A stretch of 64,000 nucleotides of DNA, from NCBI RefSeq assembly GCF_003258595.1, contig NZ_QHHQ01000003.1, forward strand, positions 682,001-746,000, written 5' to 3'. The notes below the pieces were generated by a model. It was not told where the DNA came from and ran no database searches. It saw only the letters and a program-made list of their open reading frames with translations. Of this stretch, positions 1 to 10,110 are shown in pieces. The position numbers were made by a program, and so were the translations under genes. Every line of letters begins with the position of its first letter. Within the stretch, counting starts at the first letter, position 1. This stretch comes from Acuticoccus sediminis. GTDB lineage: Bacteria; Pseudomonadota; Alphaproteobacteria; Rhizobiales; Amorphaceae.

Positions 1-32
1 TTCACGTTCTGGGGTTCGGCGACGGCTGACAT
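1..32 (-). CDS. Start of an unidentified protein, truncated by the window edge
   Basis: An ATG on the minus strand at 32-30 is preceded by a strong GGGAGGAG ribosome binding site. It opens a frame reading MSAVAEPQNV that leaves the window after ten codons. It would follow the RTX gene at 112-1104 on the same strand with a gap of about 80 bases. Only the start is visible, so no function can be given. The call rests on the ribosome binding site alone. Confidence 0.45.
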   Translation of the reverse strand, partial: MSAVAEPQNV

Positions 33-111
33 GTTTCTCCTCCCGCAGGGCATCCGAAGGGGGCTTCATAGGCCCATTGGCGGAGCCGAGCAAAGCGCAG
101 AACGCCGCCCG

Positions 112-1104
112 TCAGATGAAGTGGTCGTCCGTCAGGAGGTTGGCATTCACGCCGAGCAGGAGCACCGTCGCGTGTCCGTAGGCGATCTGGGCGTCATCGC
201 CGACCTGGGTGATGTCGACCGCGTCGCGCGCCGTCTCCCCGTCGTCCAGCATGAATCGCAGGAAGCGCAGCGCGATCACGTCCTCGTCGAGGTCGAAGTC
301 GGTGATGATGTCGTGGCCGTGACGCACCCCGATGACGAAGGTGTCGTGCCCCTCCCCGCCGGTGGTGACGTCGTTGCCGAAGCCGCCGATGATGCGGTCG
401 TTGCCGCCGTCGCCGAAGATGGTGTCGTCGCCCCAGCCGCCGAACAGGACGTCGTTGCCGTGGACGGCGAGGACCTCCTGCAGCGAGACATTGTCGATGA
501 CGACGCCCTGCGCGTCGGCCGTGCCGTCGGACTGACCGGCGAAGCGCAGGGTCCCGGTGCCGTCGCCGCTGCCGCCTTCGACGTTGAACTGGAAGGTCTC
601 GTAGGCGTCGACGCTGTCGGGGCGGATGGTGCCGAGGAGCTCGCCGTTCCAGTAGACGTTGAGCGTCTCGTCCGGCGCGTCGCTCGGCGCGCGCCACTGG
701 CCGGCATCGAACGTCAGGAGATAGGTCTCCCCGGCCTCGACGCCGTCGATCTGCTGGGAGATGTCGATGACGTCGGAGCCCACCGTCCCGGTATCGACCC
801 AGTAGCCGCCGTCGGACGCGGGCATGCCGACCCAGCCGTCGCGGACCACCTCGACGGCGACGCCGTTCTCCAGCGTCCAGCCCGTGGGTGTCCCGACGAA
901 GCCGAAGTCGCGGGCGCGCAGGCCGCTCACATCCTCGAACGAGCCGTTCTGGACGAGGTTGTGGCCGAGCGTGTCCTCGTCACGGTCGCCGCGCAGGACG
1001 TCGTCGCCGGTGCCGCCGAGGATCGTGTCGTTCCCCCCGGCCCCCTCGATCGTGTCGTCACCGAACCGGCCGTGGAGCCAATCGTCTGTGGCACGTCCGA
1101 GCAC
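112..1104 (-). CDS. RTX (hemolysin-type calcium-binding) protein with central jelly-roll-like domain
   Basis: This is a secreted protein of about 330 residues. Glycine-aspartate nonapeptide repeats (GGNDTILGGTGDD type) occur near the N-terminus and again in the last third (GNDVLFGGWGDD and following). Such repeats bind calcium after export by a type I secretion system. Between the two blocks lies a region of about 150 residues starting NLVQNGSFED, which resembles carbohydrate-binding-like domains of secreted proteins. No signal peptide is present, as expected for type I secretion. I chose the GTG at 1104 because GGGGAGAGA stands directly before it; an upstream GTG at 1197 would add 31 residues from an AT-rich stretch that looks more like a promoter. 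No ABC exporter is in the window. The ligand is unknown. Confidence 0.75.
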   Translation of the reverse strand: MLGRATDDWLHGRFGDDTIEGAGGNDTILGGTGDDVLRGDRDEDTLGHNLVQNGSFEDVSGLRARDFGFVGTPTGWTLENGVAVEVVRDGWVGMPASDGGYWVDTGTVGSDVIDISQQIDGVEAGETYLLTFDAGQWRAPSDAPDETLNVYWNGELLGTIRPDSVDAYETFQFNVEGGSGDGTGTLRFAGQSDGTADAQGVVIDNVSLQEVLAVHGNDVLFGGWGDDTIFGDGGNDRIIGGFGNDVTTGGEGHDTFVIGVRHGHDIITDFDLDEDVIALRFLRFMLDDGETARDAVDITQVGDDAQIAYGHATVLLLGVNANLLTDDHFI

Positions 1105-1555
1105 TCTCTCCCCACGCAAAGACCAAAACACGACAAATCCTCTCGATGCCAAATACTGGCGCTGATATGACTGCGAATATATCACACTATAGCGCACACA
1201 GATTCAGTCATCAATATGGCCGTAAAGTCATTTTATAGAACCAGAGGTTCGAATATTTAAGTAGAGAGCTGTAAGTTTGCGCAAGATGACCCCGGGATGC
1301 TCCCGCACGGGAGACGCATCGCCGACACGCCCGGCGCGCGTGGCCGGGGAGCCCCAGGTGACCTAGATACCGGGTTGACGCGCGGGCCGCTGCCGCGACC
1401 CCGGGACGCACGGCGCGCCGCCGGGCGGGGACTCCCCTACCTCCGGGCCGCCTCCCGTTCGACCGGCGCATTTGCCGCGCATTGCGCGGCGGGGCTGGTG
1501 CAGCTGGCGCCAGTGAGGCACACGTCAATGCAGTAGGACACCGAAAGGGCACCCC
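1105..1555. other. Intergenic region between divergent RTX and pepN genes
   Basis: The part at about 1140-1280 is strikingly richer in A+T than its surroundings and probably holds the promoter of the leftward RTX gene. The remainder is GC-rich and leads to pepN. I see no RNA gene or clear operator. A minus-strand frame that crosses this stretch and pepN is an antisense shadow. Confidence 0.5.
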
Positions 1556-4126
1556 ATGCGAACCGATACCGGCAAGACAGTCTTCCTCAAGGACTACGCG
1601 CCGACGCCCTACCGTGCCCCGCACACCTCGCTGATGTTCGCCCTCCACCCGACGCGTACCGTGGTGCGCGCGACGACGCTGTACGAGCCGGTCGGCGGCG
1701 GCCCGCTGGAGCTTGCCGGCGACGGCCTCTCGCTGATGGCGGCGGAGCTCGACGGCGCACCGCTCGACGAGAGCGCCTACGAGGCGACCCCGGACAGGTT
1801 CGTCCTCAAGGCCCCGCCCGCGGAGCCCTTCGCGCTTACCCTCGTCACCGTCGTCTCGCCGGACGACAACACCGAGCTGATGGGCCTCTACCGCTCCAAC
1901 GGCGTCTACTGCACGCAGTGCGAGGCCGAAGGCTACCGGCGCATCACCTACGCCTACGACCGCCCCGATGTCCTGTCGGTCTACGACGTCTTCGTGGTCT
2001 CCGATGCGGAGGGCGAGCAGGTCCTGCTGTCCAACGGCAACCTCGTCGACCGGAAGGTGTCGGGCGGCCGGCTGACCGCGCACTGGCACGACCCGTTCCC
2101 AAAGCCGACCTACCTCTTCGCCCTCGTCGCCGGCGACCTCGGCGCGGTCACGGACGAGTTCACCACCATGTCCGGCCGGAAGGTGGAGCTGAACATCTAC
2201 GTCGAGCGCGGCAAGGAGCCCCGGGCGACCTACGCGATGGACGCGCTGAAACGCTCGATGGTGTGGGACGAAACCCGCTTCGGGCGCGAGTACGACCTCG
2301 ACGTCTTCAACATCGTCGCGGTGTCGGACTTCAACATGGGGGCGATGGAGAACAAGGGTCTCAACGTCTTCAACGACCGCTACGTGCTGGCCGACCCGGA
2401 CGTCGCCACGGACCAGGACTATGCCGGCATCGAGACCGTCATCGCCCACGAATATTTCCACAACTGGACCGGCAACCGGATCACCTGCCGCGACTGGTTC
2501 CAGCTCTGCCTGAAGGAGGGCCTCACCGTCTTCCGCGACCAGGAGTTCACCTCCGACGAGCGCTCCCGGGGGGTGAAGCGGATCGCGGACGTGCGGCGGC
2601 TGCGCGCGGCGCAGTTCCCGGAGGACGCCTCGCCGCTGCGCCACTGCGTGCGGCCGAACAGGTACGACGAGATCTCGAACCTCTACACCTCGACCGTCTA
2701 CGACAAGGGCGCCGAGCTCATCCGCATGATCCACACCATGATCGGCGAGCCCCGCTTCCGCGCCGGGATGGACGACTACTTCGCCCGCTTCGACGGCACC
2801 GCGGCGACGGTCGAGGACTTCATCGGCTGCTTCTCGATCCCCGATCCGGGCGCCTTCATGCGCTGGTACGAGGAGCCGGGTACGCCCCGCGTCAAGGTCG
2901 CGGAGGCCTTCAAGGACGGGCGCTACACCCTCGAGCTGACGCAGGTTCCGGCCGAGGGCGCCTCCGTGAAGCCGATTCCGGTGCGCCTCGCGCTGCTCAC
3001 CGACACCGGTGCCATCGACCCGGCGAAGGCGACCGTGACGGGCGGCGAGATCGGCACCGGCCACATCGTCCTCACCGACAGGGTGACGGTGACGGTCAAC
3101 CGCCTCAACGCGGCGCCGATCGCCTCGGTGATGCGGGGCTTCTCGGCGCCGGTCACCATCGAACGCGCACCCGACGAGGCGCGCGACCTGACCCTCATCG
3201 CCAAGGACGACGACCCGTTCACGGTGTGGGACGCGGTGCAGCGCCTGGCGCTGTCGGCGATGCAGGCCCGCTATGACGGCGCCGCCATCGACGAGACGCC
3301 GCTCGCGGCCGCGCTCGGCACGCTGGCGGCGAACGCCGGCCATGAACCCGCCTTCCGCGCGCTCGCGCTCATCCTGCCGACGCGCCAGGCGCTCATCGAG
3401 GCGATCGGCCAGAACGTCGACCCGGACCGCGTCGACACCGCCCACCAGGGCCTCGGCGCCTCGCTCGGCGAGAAGATGCGGGACGTCCTCGCCAGGCTCC
3501 ACGGCGCCCCGCTGCCGCCGGCGGACGACGTCTCCGCCGACGCCGCGGGCCAGCGCGCGCTGCGCAACGCGGCGATGCAGCTTCTGGCGTCCGCCGGCGA
3601 CACGGGCCGCGCCATGGCGCAGGCGAAGAACGCGACGTCCATGACCGACCGCCTCGCCGCGCTCGGCGCTCTCGCCTTCACCAATGCCGGCGAGGCGGAC
3701 GAGGCGCTCGCCACCTTTGCCCGGGAGTACGACCACGAGCCGCTGGTGCTCGACAAGTACTTCGCGATGGAGGCGATGCGCCCGGATGCGGAGGCGCTCG
3801 ACCGGGTGCGGCGGCTGATGGAGCACCCGAAGTTCAGCCTCAAGACGCCGAACCGCGTGCGCAGCCTGATCGGCGCGTTCGCGCAGAACGTCGCCGCGTT
3901 CCACCGGGCCGACGGCTCCGGCTACCGCCTCGTGGCGGAGGTCGCGAAATCGCTCGACAAGTCGAACCCGCAGGTGGCGGCCCGGCTGCTGACGTCCTTC
4001 TCGGACGTGCGCCGGTTCGACGCCCCGCGGCGCGAGGCGGCGGCCGACGTCCTCGCGGACGTCCTGCAGACCGCGACGTCGTCGGACGTGGTCGACATCG
4101 CCCGGCGCCTGACCGCTAAGGGTTGA
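1556..4126 (+). CDS. pepN: Aminopeptidase N (M1 family zinc metallopeptidase)
   Basis: This cytoplasmic zinc exopeptidase removes N-terminal residues from peptides in protein turnover. The 856-residue product has the exopeptidase signature GAMEN at 262-266 and the zinc site HEYFH at 298-302 with the third ligand Glu321 in KEGL. The long C-terminal helical part and the overall size fit bacterial PepN of the Escherichia coli type. The ATG at 1556 has a GAAAGGG ribosome binding site at the right distance. The gene stands alone: the neighbour on the left is divergent and the one on the right convergent. Nothing appears to be missing. Confidence 0.97.
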   Translation: MRTDTGKTVFLKDYAPTPYRAPHTSLMFALHPTRTVVRATTLYEPVGGGPLELAGDGLSLMAAELDGAPLDESAYEATPDRFVLKAPPAEPFALTLVTVVSPDDNTELMGLYRSNGVYCTQCEAEGYRRITYAYDRPDVLSVYDVFVVSDAEGEQVLLSNGNLVDRKVSGGRLTAHWHDPFPKPTYLFALVAGDLGAVTDEFTTMSGRKVELNIYVERGKEPRATYAMDALKRSMVWDETRFGREYDLDVFNIVAVSDFNMGAMENKGLNVFNDRYVLADPDVATDQDYAGIETVIAHEYFHNWTGNRITCRDWFQLCLKEGLTVFRDQEFTSDERSRGVKRIADVRRLRAAQFPEDASPLRHCVRPNRYDEISNLYTSTVYDKGAELIRMIHTMIGEPRFRAGMDDYFARFDGTAATVEDFIGCFSIPDPGAFMRWYEEPGTPRVKVAEAFKDGRYTLELTQVPAEGASVKPIPVRLALLTDTGAIDPAKATVTGGEIGTGHIVLTDRVTVTVNRLNAAPIASVMRGFSAPVTIERAPDEARDLTLIAKDDDPFTVWDAVQRLALSAMQARYDGAAIDETPLAAALGTLAANAGHEPAFRALALILPTRQALIEAIGQNVDPDRVDTAHQGLGASLGEKMRDVLARLHGAPLPPADDVSADAAGQRALRNAAMQLLASAGDTGRAMAQAKNATSMTDRLAALGALAFTNAGEADEALATFAREYDHEPLVLDKYFAMEAMRPDAEALDRVRRLMEHPKFSLKTPNRVRSLIGAFAQNVAAFHRADGSGYRLVAEVAKSLDKSNPQVAARLLTSFSDVRRFDAPRREAAADVLADVLQTATSSDVVDIARRLTAKG

Positions 4127-4375
4127 GGGGAGTAAGGCCCCGGGGCGACGTGTCGGCGCCGACCCATGCGCCCGATCCGGGGCCCCTGCCCGCCGCCCGG
4201 CATGCAGGCGTCCGGGACGGCCCCGATCAGCGATCTCCCCCTGGCCCCGGGCGCAGGGACCGGGCCGACCTCCGCCCTGCGCATGCCACGGGACCGGAAG
4301 GGCGTGCGCCCCGGCCCGCGACTGCCGGTCCTCTCCGCTCCAGACCGTGACCGGCGACGGGTGCGCCCGTAGGCC

Positions 4376-5368
4376 CTATGACGCGCGCCGGGGGCGCAGT
4401 GCCCCGGCAACCCCGCGCGGGGACGGCGCCTTGACCTTCGCCTTCGCTCCGCCACGCTGCACCCCGAGCGTGTCGTAGACCGTTTCGGGCTCCAGCAGCG
4501 TGTACTGCCTCGAACCCGCGGTCCGGACGCTCTTGAACTCCAGGAACACCTCGCGCTGGACGAGGCCTTTGACGGTCGCGATCGTCTTGTAGGTGATGAT
4601 CCGGGGCTCCTTCGGGCTGAAGATCGTGACCTCGGCGTTCACCTCCCGCAGCAGCAGGAGGCTGTGGAACGCCGACCCGATGAAGCCCGCGATCTGCGAC
4701 GCGCCGGCGAGCGTCTCGAGCTGGCTGGCGATGGTGTGCTGCTCGGGGTGGTAGATCTCCCATCCGTCCGCGGAGAGGACGTCTTCGATCTCCACTTCGT
4801 TGGCGAACGACTTCAGCTTCTCCGGCAGGGCGCTGCGGGAGAGCCAGAGCTTCGGCCCGCCGGGCCGCCAGCCGCTGCGCGGTGTGTACTGGCCGAGGAA
4901 CCTGGCGTGCTCGGCGTTGAGCATGTGGCGCATCACGCATCCCGGATCGGGGACATGGAGCGTCTCGACGACGGTGGGCTGCGTGACCTTCAGGCTCTGA
5001 TTGCGAATGCCGAGGAGCTCGAGGACGGCAGTCTGATAAGGCGCGAGCGGCGACAGGCGGCACCAGAGGAGCGGCAGCTCCGGGCGTTGCCTCGCGTACC
5101 AGAGGTGGGTGCAGGACTCGAGAATGAAGTGCCCGAACAGCGGCGAGACATACCCTGCGAAGATGTGCTCGCCGTCGAGCCGCGCCTCCGGCCCGTAGGG
5201 GGCGGGCGGCGGATGCACCAGGCGTTGCCCGGCCCGGTGGATGGCGGCGGGCTCGACGTCCCGGTGGTCCCTGTCCACGACGCCGCCAAGTTGATGCCCG
5301 CCACCCGGACGCCGGAAGGGGAATACCGTGGCTTCCGGGTACGTATTCACAAAAATTTCGTGAGCCAT
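4376..5368 (-). CDS. Glycosyltransferase family 61-like protein (DUF563)
   Basis: A 330-residue protein with features of the GT61/DUF563 group, which transfers sugars onto polysaccharides or other glycans. Recognisable parts are GHFILES near residue 95, a WLSR segment in the middle, and the C-terminal block around AGFIGSAFHSLL, where the family has its conserved small-residue and histidine motif. I chose the ATG at 5368 because GAGGGTG stands six bases ahead; longer frames would start in an AT-rich non-coding stretch. It is convergent with pepN and has no sugar-pathway genes beside it, so the acceptor cannot be inferred. No membrane segment is visible. Confidence 0.7.
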   Translation of the reverse strand: MAHEIFVNTYPEATVFPFRRPGGGHQLGGVVDRDHRDVEPAAIHRAGQRLVHPPPAPYGPEARLDGEHIFAGYVSPLFGHFILESCTHLWYARQRPELPLLWCRLSPLAPYQTAVLELLGIRNQSLKVTQPTVVETLHVPDPGCVMRHMLNAEHARFLGQYTPRSGWRPGGPKLWLSRSALPEKLKSFANEVEIEDVLSADGWEIYHPEQHTIASQLETLAGASQIAGFIGSAFHSLLLLREVNAEVTIFSPKEPRIITYKTIATVKGLVQREVFLEFKSVRTAGSRQYTLLEPETVYDTLGVQRGGAKAKVKAPSPRGVAGALRPRRAS

Positions 5369-6186
5369 GACACCCTCAATTGAACAAATTCGAACAACCG
5401 TGGATCGGATCAGACGCACAGGGCCCGTTCCGGGTGCTGGAAAACAGCGGACCACACGCCGATGCGCTATGGATGCATGGGCGCGGCGCGGGCCAGACAC
5501 GTCATCGCACCTGCGATGACTATGCTTCACCCTCCATTCGACATTCGAGACGGAGGAGATCGCTGTGATGACTGAAGGCGCGGCGTTCTCGAACGAGCGC
5601 AGGCAAATGTCGGGAAATGTTCATCCAAGGCAGCCCCGTCAATAATCCGGACAACTGGTTGGTCGCACACACTGAATTCGCCGTCGTCAGAATTGACGGG
5701 CGGCTCTGCACTTCGCGCAATGCCTCTATTGACCGGAATTGCGCTGAAATTCACGCAAACGACACTCGAACGACAAGCAATTCAAACTCTGCTTGCCAAA
5801 ATCGACACATTTGATGCGATTTTGAGCCTGAAAGTCGGCAACGCATCGTAGAACGACAGAACAACTACCGAGATAGTGGAACTTATAATGCAACCAAGGT
5901 CAACCGATATTCGGGAACACCCGCCGCGACCGTCTGGACGAACGGTCCGACCACGCCGCATGACCCGACCGCCGCCGCCGTCGCCTCCCTCCCCCGCACG
6001 GACCCCCGTCGCGCGGGCATGGCGGATCTGTGCTCGAAAGGTGTCGCGGAGCCGCCGGCCGGACGGCTCCCCCGGGCGCGGCGGCCAACTCCGCACGGGA
6101 GAGGCAAGAACGAAGCCTTAACATCACTTGGACAAGCTGCGTACGGCGCCTACACTGCGCTGAGTCGGATGAGACGTCGGGGCACG
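5369..6186. other. Long intergenic region with an A+T-rich core
   Basis: This stretch lies between the leftward GT61-like gene and the rightward sensor kinase. Positions about 5530-5900 are clearly less GC-rich than the flanks and contain TATAAT at 5884-5889. Only short frames without ribosome binding sites or recognisable products occur. It should contain the promoters of both genes. No RNA gene was recognised. The A+T-rich core could be a remnant of acquired DNA, but nothing in it supports a specific element. Confidence 0.4.
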
Positions 6187-8835
6187 ATGGCAACGCGGTT
6201 GCAACCGAGCGATGGCGGACAGCGGCCGGTTGCGCCGCCGGCCGCCAACGTGGCGATTGAGGCGGCAAGCGCCCGCCAGACTGCCGGGACCCGCGGGCCG
6301 GCAGCCGCGGGCGTGCGTCCGCGCCCCGCCACACCCCCGACCCGCCCGGCCAAATCCCGCAGCGACCAGCGCCCGCAGGACCTCGTCGTCCGCCTCGAGG
6401 ACGCGAAGGCCAACGCCAACGAGGCGGCGCCCTCCGACCAGTTCGTCGAGGACGACGGGGGCGAGCCGACGCTGCTGCGCACCCCCGGCATGTCCGCCCG
6501 GTCCGACACGCCGCGCGAGCAGCCGGGACCCGACGCGCCCCGCACCCGGACCGATCCCAAGCGCCGCGTCGACACCGCGCGCAGCGCGCGCCGGCCGGAG
6601 ATGAACGGCCACGTCCGCCTCATCGCGACGCCGAACTACGGCCAGCTCCTCGCCCGCGAACCCCTGCTGCGCAAGGCGATCCCGTTCCTGACGATCATCT
6701 TCGTCCTCGTCATCGCGGCCTACCGGATCGCCATCACGCTCGACCACCGCGCCCGCGACGTGGCGCAGGCCCAGGGCGAGCTGACCCTCGTCGCCTCCGC
6801 GATGGCCTCCGAGATGGCCCGCCGCGCCGACAGCAGCGACGCCCCCCTGACCGACATCTTCGCCTTCAGCCTGCCGGACCGCGCGACCCAGGACGGCCGT
6901 CAGATCGCCCTCCTCGAGAACGGGCGGATCACCGCGACCTCCCCGTTCCGCAGCGAGCTGATCGGCAAGCCCGTCGCCACCATCCTCGGCGAGAACCAGC
7001 CGATGACCACCTTCGGCGCCCGCGCCGGCGTCATGGAGGTGGAGACCGCATTCGGCACCCAGTTCGCCACGGTCCACCACATCGAGGACCAGACCGGCTC
7101 CGTCGCGGTGACACAGGCCAAGCAGCAGGTGCTGACGGCCTGGCGCGAGGAGATGAGCACCAACGCCGTCCTCTTCATGACGACGGCGGGCGTGATCATC
7201 GTGGTGGTCTACGCCTTCTACGCCCAGTCCGCCCGGGCGCGCACGGCCGACCACATCTACGGCGCGACGTCCGAGCGGATCGACACCGCGCTGACCCGCG
7301 GCCGCTGCGGCCTGTTCGACTGGGACGTCGCGCGCGGCCGCATGTTCTGGACGCAGTCGATGTTCGAGGTGCTGGGGATGCCCCCGCGCGACGAATTGAT
7401 GGGATTCCGCGAGGTGGCCGCGCTGGTCCACCCCGATGACGGCGGCCTCTACGAGATCGCCGAGCGGCAGCTCAATTCCGGCGTCAAGGTGCTCGACCGC
7501 ACGCTGCGCATGCGCCACGCCGACGGCCGCTGGGTCTGGCTGCGCTTCCGCGCCGAGCTCGTCCACGACGACGAGACCGGCCGTCCGCACCTCATCGGCG
7601 TCGCGCTCGACACCACGGAGCAGAAGCGGCTGCAGGAGCTTTCGGCGACGGCGGACATGCGCCTGCGCGACGCCATCGAGACCGTCTCGGAGGCGTTCGT
7701 CCTGTGGGACACGCACAACCGCCTCGTCATGTGCAACACCAAGTACCAGGAAATGCACAACCTCCCGGACGAGGCGGTGCAGCCCGGAACGCCCTACACC
7801 GTGGTGATCAACGCCGCACGCCAGCCGGTCGTCTCCTCCCACATGCTGTCGCGCTCCGACGGGCCGGAGACCGAGCGCTCCTACGAGGCCGAGCTCGCCG
7901 GCGGCCGCTGGCTGCAGATCAACGAGCGCCGGACCAAGGACGGCGGCTTCGTCTCGGTCGGAACGGACATCACCGCGCTCAAGACCCATGAGGAACGCCT
8001 CATGGAATCGGAGAAGCGGCTGAAGGCCAACGTCGTCGAGCTGAAGAGCGCGCGCCGGACCGCCGAGAACCAGACCCGCCAGCTCGCCGAGCTCGCTGAG
8101 AAGTACGCCGAGGAAAAGACCAAGGCCGAAGACGCCAACAAGGCGAAGTCCGAGTTCCTGGCGAACATGTCCCACGAGCTGCGCACGCCGCTCAACGCGA
8201 TCATCGGCTTCTCCGAGATCATGAAGAGCGAGATGTTCGGCCCCCTCGGCGCGCCGAAGTACGGCGAGTACACGCACGACATTCACCACTCCGGCAGCTA
8301 CCTGCTGGGCGTCATCAACGACATCCTGGACATGAGCCGCATCGAGGCCGGCCAGGTGGACCTGTCGATGGAGACGGTGGACCTCTCCGAGCTCTTCAAC
8401 GAGGCGACGCGCATCATGACGCCGATCGCCGCGGAGAAGTCCATCAAGCTGGTCTCCGAGATCACCGAGGGCACGCGCATCGTGGTGGACCGCCGCGCGA
8501 TGAAGCAGATCCTTCTCAACCTCATGTCCAACGCGGTGAAGTTCACGCCCAACGAAGGCTGCGTCACCACCCGCGCCAAGCTGGAGCGCGACGCGGTGGT
8601 GGTCGCCGTCGAGGACAACGGCATCGGCATCCCCAAGCGCGAGCTGGACCGCCTCGGCCAGCCGTTCGTCCAGGTCGAGACGCAGCTCACCAAGACCTAC
8701 CAGGGCTCGGGCCTCGGCCTCGCCATCGCCCGCTCGCTGACCGAGCTGCACCGCGGCAAGATGGTGATCGAATCCGAGGTCGGCGAAGGCACGACCGTGA
8801 CCGTCCGCCTCCCCCGCGGCTCCGCCTCGGCCTGA
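6187..8835 (+). CDS. Membrane-bound PAS-domain sensor histidine kinase, PleC/DivJ-like
   Basis: This is an 882-residue hybrid-free histidine kinase. A low-complexity, Pro/Arg-rich N-terminal tail of about 150 residues precedes two membrane segments at about 164-184 and 325-346, which enclose a periplasmic sensor region. Two PAS domains follow at about 375-480 and 490-600, then a coiled-coil and the HisKA domain with phospho-acceptor His663 in NMSHELRTP. The ATPase domain shows the N box (NLMSNAVKF), EDNGIGIP and GSGLGLAIA. The segment FSEIMKSEMFGPLG after the H box is typical of alphaproteobacterial cell-cycle kinases PleC and DivJ. No response regulator is adjacent, which suits an orphan kinase of the DivK/PleD network. 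The start is uncertain: ATG codons at 6169, 6187 and 6601 are possible. Confidence 0.85.
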   Translation: MATRLQPSDGGQRPVAPPAANVAIEAASARQTAGTRGPAAAGVRPRPATPPTRPAKSRSDQRPQDLVVRLEDAKANANEAAPSDQFVEDDGGEPTLLRTPGMSARSDTPREQPGPDAPRTRTDPKRRVDTARSARRPEMNGHVRLIATPNYGQLLAREPLLRKAIPFLTIIFVLVIAAYRIAITLDHRARDVAQAQGELTLVASAMASEMARRADSSDAPLTDIFAFSLPDRATQDGRQIALLENGRITATSPFRSELIGKPVATILGENQPMTTFGARAGVMEVETAFGTQFATVHHIEDQTGSVAVTQAKQQVLTAWREEMSTNAVLFMTTAGVIIVVVYAFYAQSARARTADHIYGATSERIDTALTRGRCGLFDWDVARGRMFWTQSMFEVLGMPPRDELMGFREVAALVHPDDGGLYEIAERQLNSGVKVLDRTLRMRHADGRWVWLRFRAELVHDDETGRPHLIGVALDTTEQKRLQELSATADMRLRDAIETVSEAFVLWDTHNRLVMCNTKYQEMHNLPDEAVQPGTPYTVVINAARQPVVSSHMLSRSDGPETERSYEAELAGGRWLQINERRTKDGGFVSVGTDITALKTHEERLMESEKRLKANVVELKSARRTAENQTRQLAELAEKYAEEKTKAEDANKAKSEFLANMSHELRTPLNAIIGFSEIMKSEMFGPLGAPKYGEYTHDIHHSGSYLLGVINDILDMSRIEAGQVDLSMETVDLSELFNEATRIMTPIAAEKSIKLVSEITEGTRIVVDRRAMKQILLNLMSNAVKFTPNEGCVTTRAKLERDAVVVAVEDNGIGIPKRELDRLGQPFVQVETQLTKTYQGSGLGLAIARSLTELHRGKMVIESEVGEGTTVTVRLPRGSASA

Positions 8836-9208
8836 TCCACCGCCCCGCTTTCATCGCCGACGCCCGGCCTGCGCACCGGAGTGCGCGTTGCATCGCGCGT
8901 TCCGTTCAGAAGCCGTGACCGGGGGCGTCGTCCGTCCGTCTCGCGCGACAGGCTGCGCGCGCTCCCATGGCGAGCGGCCATCCCGGCGACCCGTGCTCAG
9001 CGTAGCCGAACGAGCAAGTCGTGCCGGATGGACCAACGGCGACAGAACTTTAAGTTCGGAAATACAATAACCGAACTCAGAGTTACGCAACGGATAAATT
9101 AATTTCGCGCTGAGCGGCTGCGACAGCATGCGAACATTACGATCATTGCAAAACATTATTGCGGATGCCATGACAGCGGGGACAAAGTATTCATGGCAGG
9201 GATGCTCA
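8836..9208. other. Intergenic region between sensor kinase and RTX gene
   Basis: About 370 bases without a recognisable gene. The right half, from about 9040, is A+T-rich and probably carries the promoter of the RTX gene at 9209. An in-frame start at 9128 would add 27 residues to that gene but has no ribosome binding site. Confidence 0.4.
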
Positions 9209-10033
9209 ATGCTCAACGGACTTCTGGTGAAGCTCGAGTCGTTCTACCCGAACCTGCAGACGGTCGCGACGGCCGCCGAGTTCGCGACGGTGGGCAACCA
9301 GGTCGAATTCATCCGCGCGGACCAGCCCGGCCCCCTCGAAGTGATCGACAGCACGTTCGACCTCTACGGCAGCCGCGTCGACTACACGATCACCGAGGAC
9401 ACGGTCCGAGGGTTCGGCAGCGTGTCGGGCGCGTCGGGCTTCAACGGCCCGGTCTTCACCTTCCCCGACTTCGCCAGTCCCGCCGGCCTCAGCCTCAATG
9501 ACGTGACGATCATCGGCGCCTCCACGCTCGGCGTGGCCGACGAGGACGTCACCGTCAGCAAGTCGCAGCTCTTCATCAACCTGGAGGGTCTCCCGTTCGA
9601 CGAGGGCGACACCCTGTTCCTGCGCCTCGGCTTCAACATCTCCGGCGGCCGCAGGGCGGATCACATCTCCGGCGACCTCGGCAACGACCGGCTGTTCGGC
9701 CTCGCCGGAAAGGACCACCTCTTCGGCGACGTCGGCGAGGACGTGCTCCTCGGCGGCGACGGACGCGACACGCTGGACGGCGGACGCGGCAACGACCGTC
9801 TGTTCGGGGAGGCCGGCGCGGACGTCTTCGTCCTCTCCGACCAGGGCGTCGACCGGGCGCTCGACTTCAACCCGGACGAGGACAGGGTTCGCGTCGAGAG
9901 CGGCGCGGACGGTTTCGGCGATCTCGACCTCTTCCAGCGGCCCAACGGCGTCGCCGTGGCGGACGGGAACAGCCGGATGTTCCTCGCCGGTGTCACGGTG
10001 GACGAGGTCGACGCCCACTGGTTCATCTTCTGA
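9209..10033 (+). CDS. RTX (hemolysin-type calcium-binding) protein
   Basis: A 274-residue secreted protein. The first 140 residues form a domain I do not recognise. About six glycine-aspartate repeats follow at about 150-210 (GDLGNDRLFGLAGKD and similar), then an acidic C-terminal end FILWHADVE-like in reverse sense, finishing in DAHWFIF, which probably serves as the type I secretion signal. The ATG at 9209 has an AGGGA site eight bases upstream. It belongs to the same repeat family as the product at 112-1104, and both end in a short hydrophobic tail, but the non-repeat domains differ. No exporter gene is near. Confidence 0.75.
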   Translation: MLNGLLVKLESFYPNLQTVATAAEFATVGNQVEFIRADQPGPLEVIDSTFDLYGSRVDYTITEDTVRGFGSVSGASGFNGPVFTFPDFASPAGLSLNDVTIIGASTLGVADEDVTVSKSQLFINLEGLPFDEGDTLFLRLGFNISGGRRADHISGDLGNDRLFGLAGKDHLFGDVGEDVLLGGDGRDTLDGGRGNDRLFGEAGADVFVLSDQGVDRALDFNPDEDRVRVESGADGFGDLDLFQRPNGVAVADGNSRMFLAGVTVDEVDAHWFIF

Positions 10034-10110
10034 CCCCGCGGCGCCGGGCCGTCTCGGCGGCCCCGGCGACACCGACTTTCCGCCCGCGCGCGCCCGGGGC
10101 GGGCCCGCTC

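Noticed and set aside
1211-3904. A minus-strand frame of about 897 codons opposite pepN
   Set aside because: Its product is a low-complexity Arg/Val/Gly-rich chain without any domain, typical of the antisense of a GC-rich gene, while pepN on the other strand has all catalytic motifs.
5520-5814. Short frames of 60-75 codons on both strands in the A+T-rich intergenic region
   Set aside because: They overlap one another, lack ribosome binding sites and show no recognisable sequence.
6124-8751. A minus-strand frame of about 875 codons opposite the PAS sensor kinase
   Set aside because: Composition is that of an antisense shadow (Asp/Leu/Val/His-rich, no domain), and the plus strand encodes a full histidine kinase.
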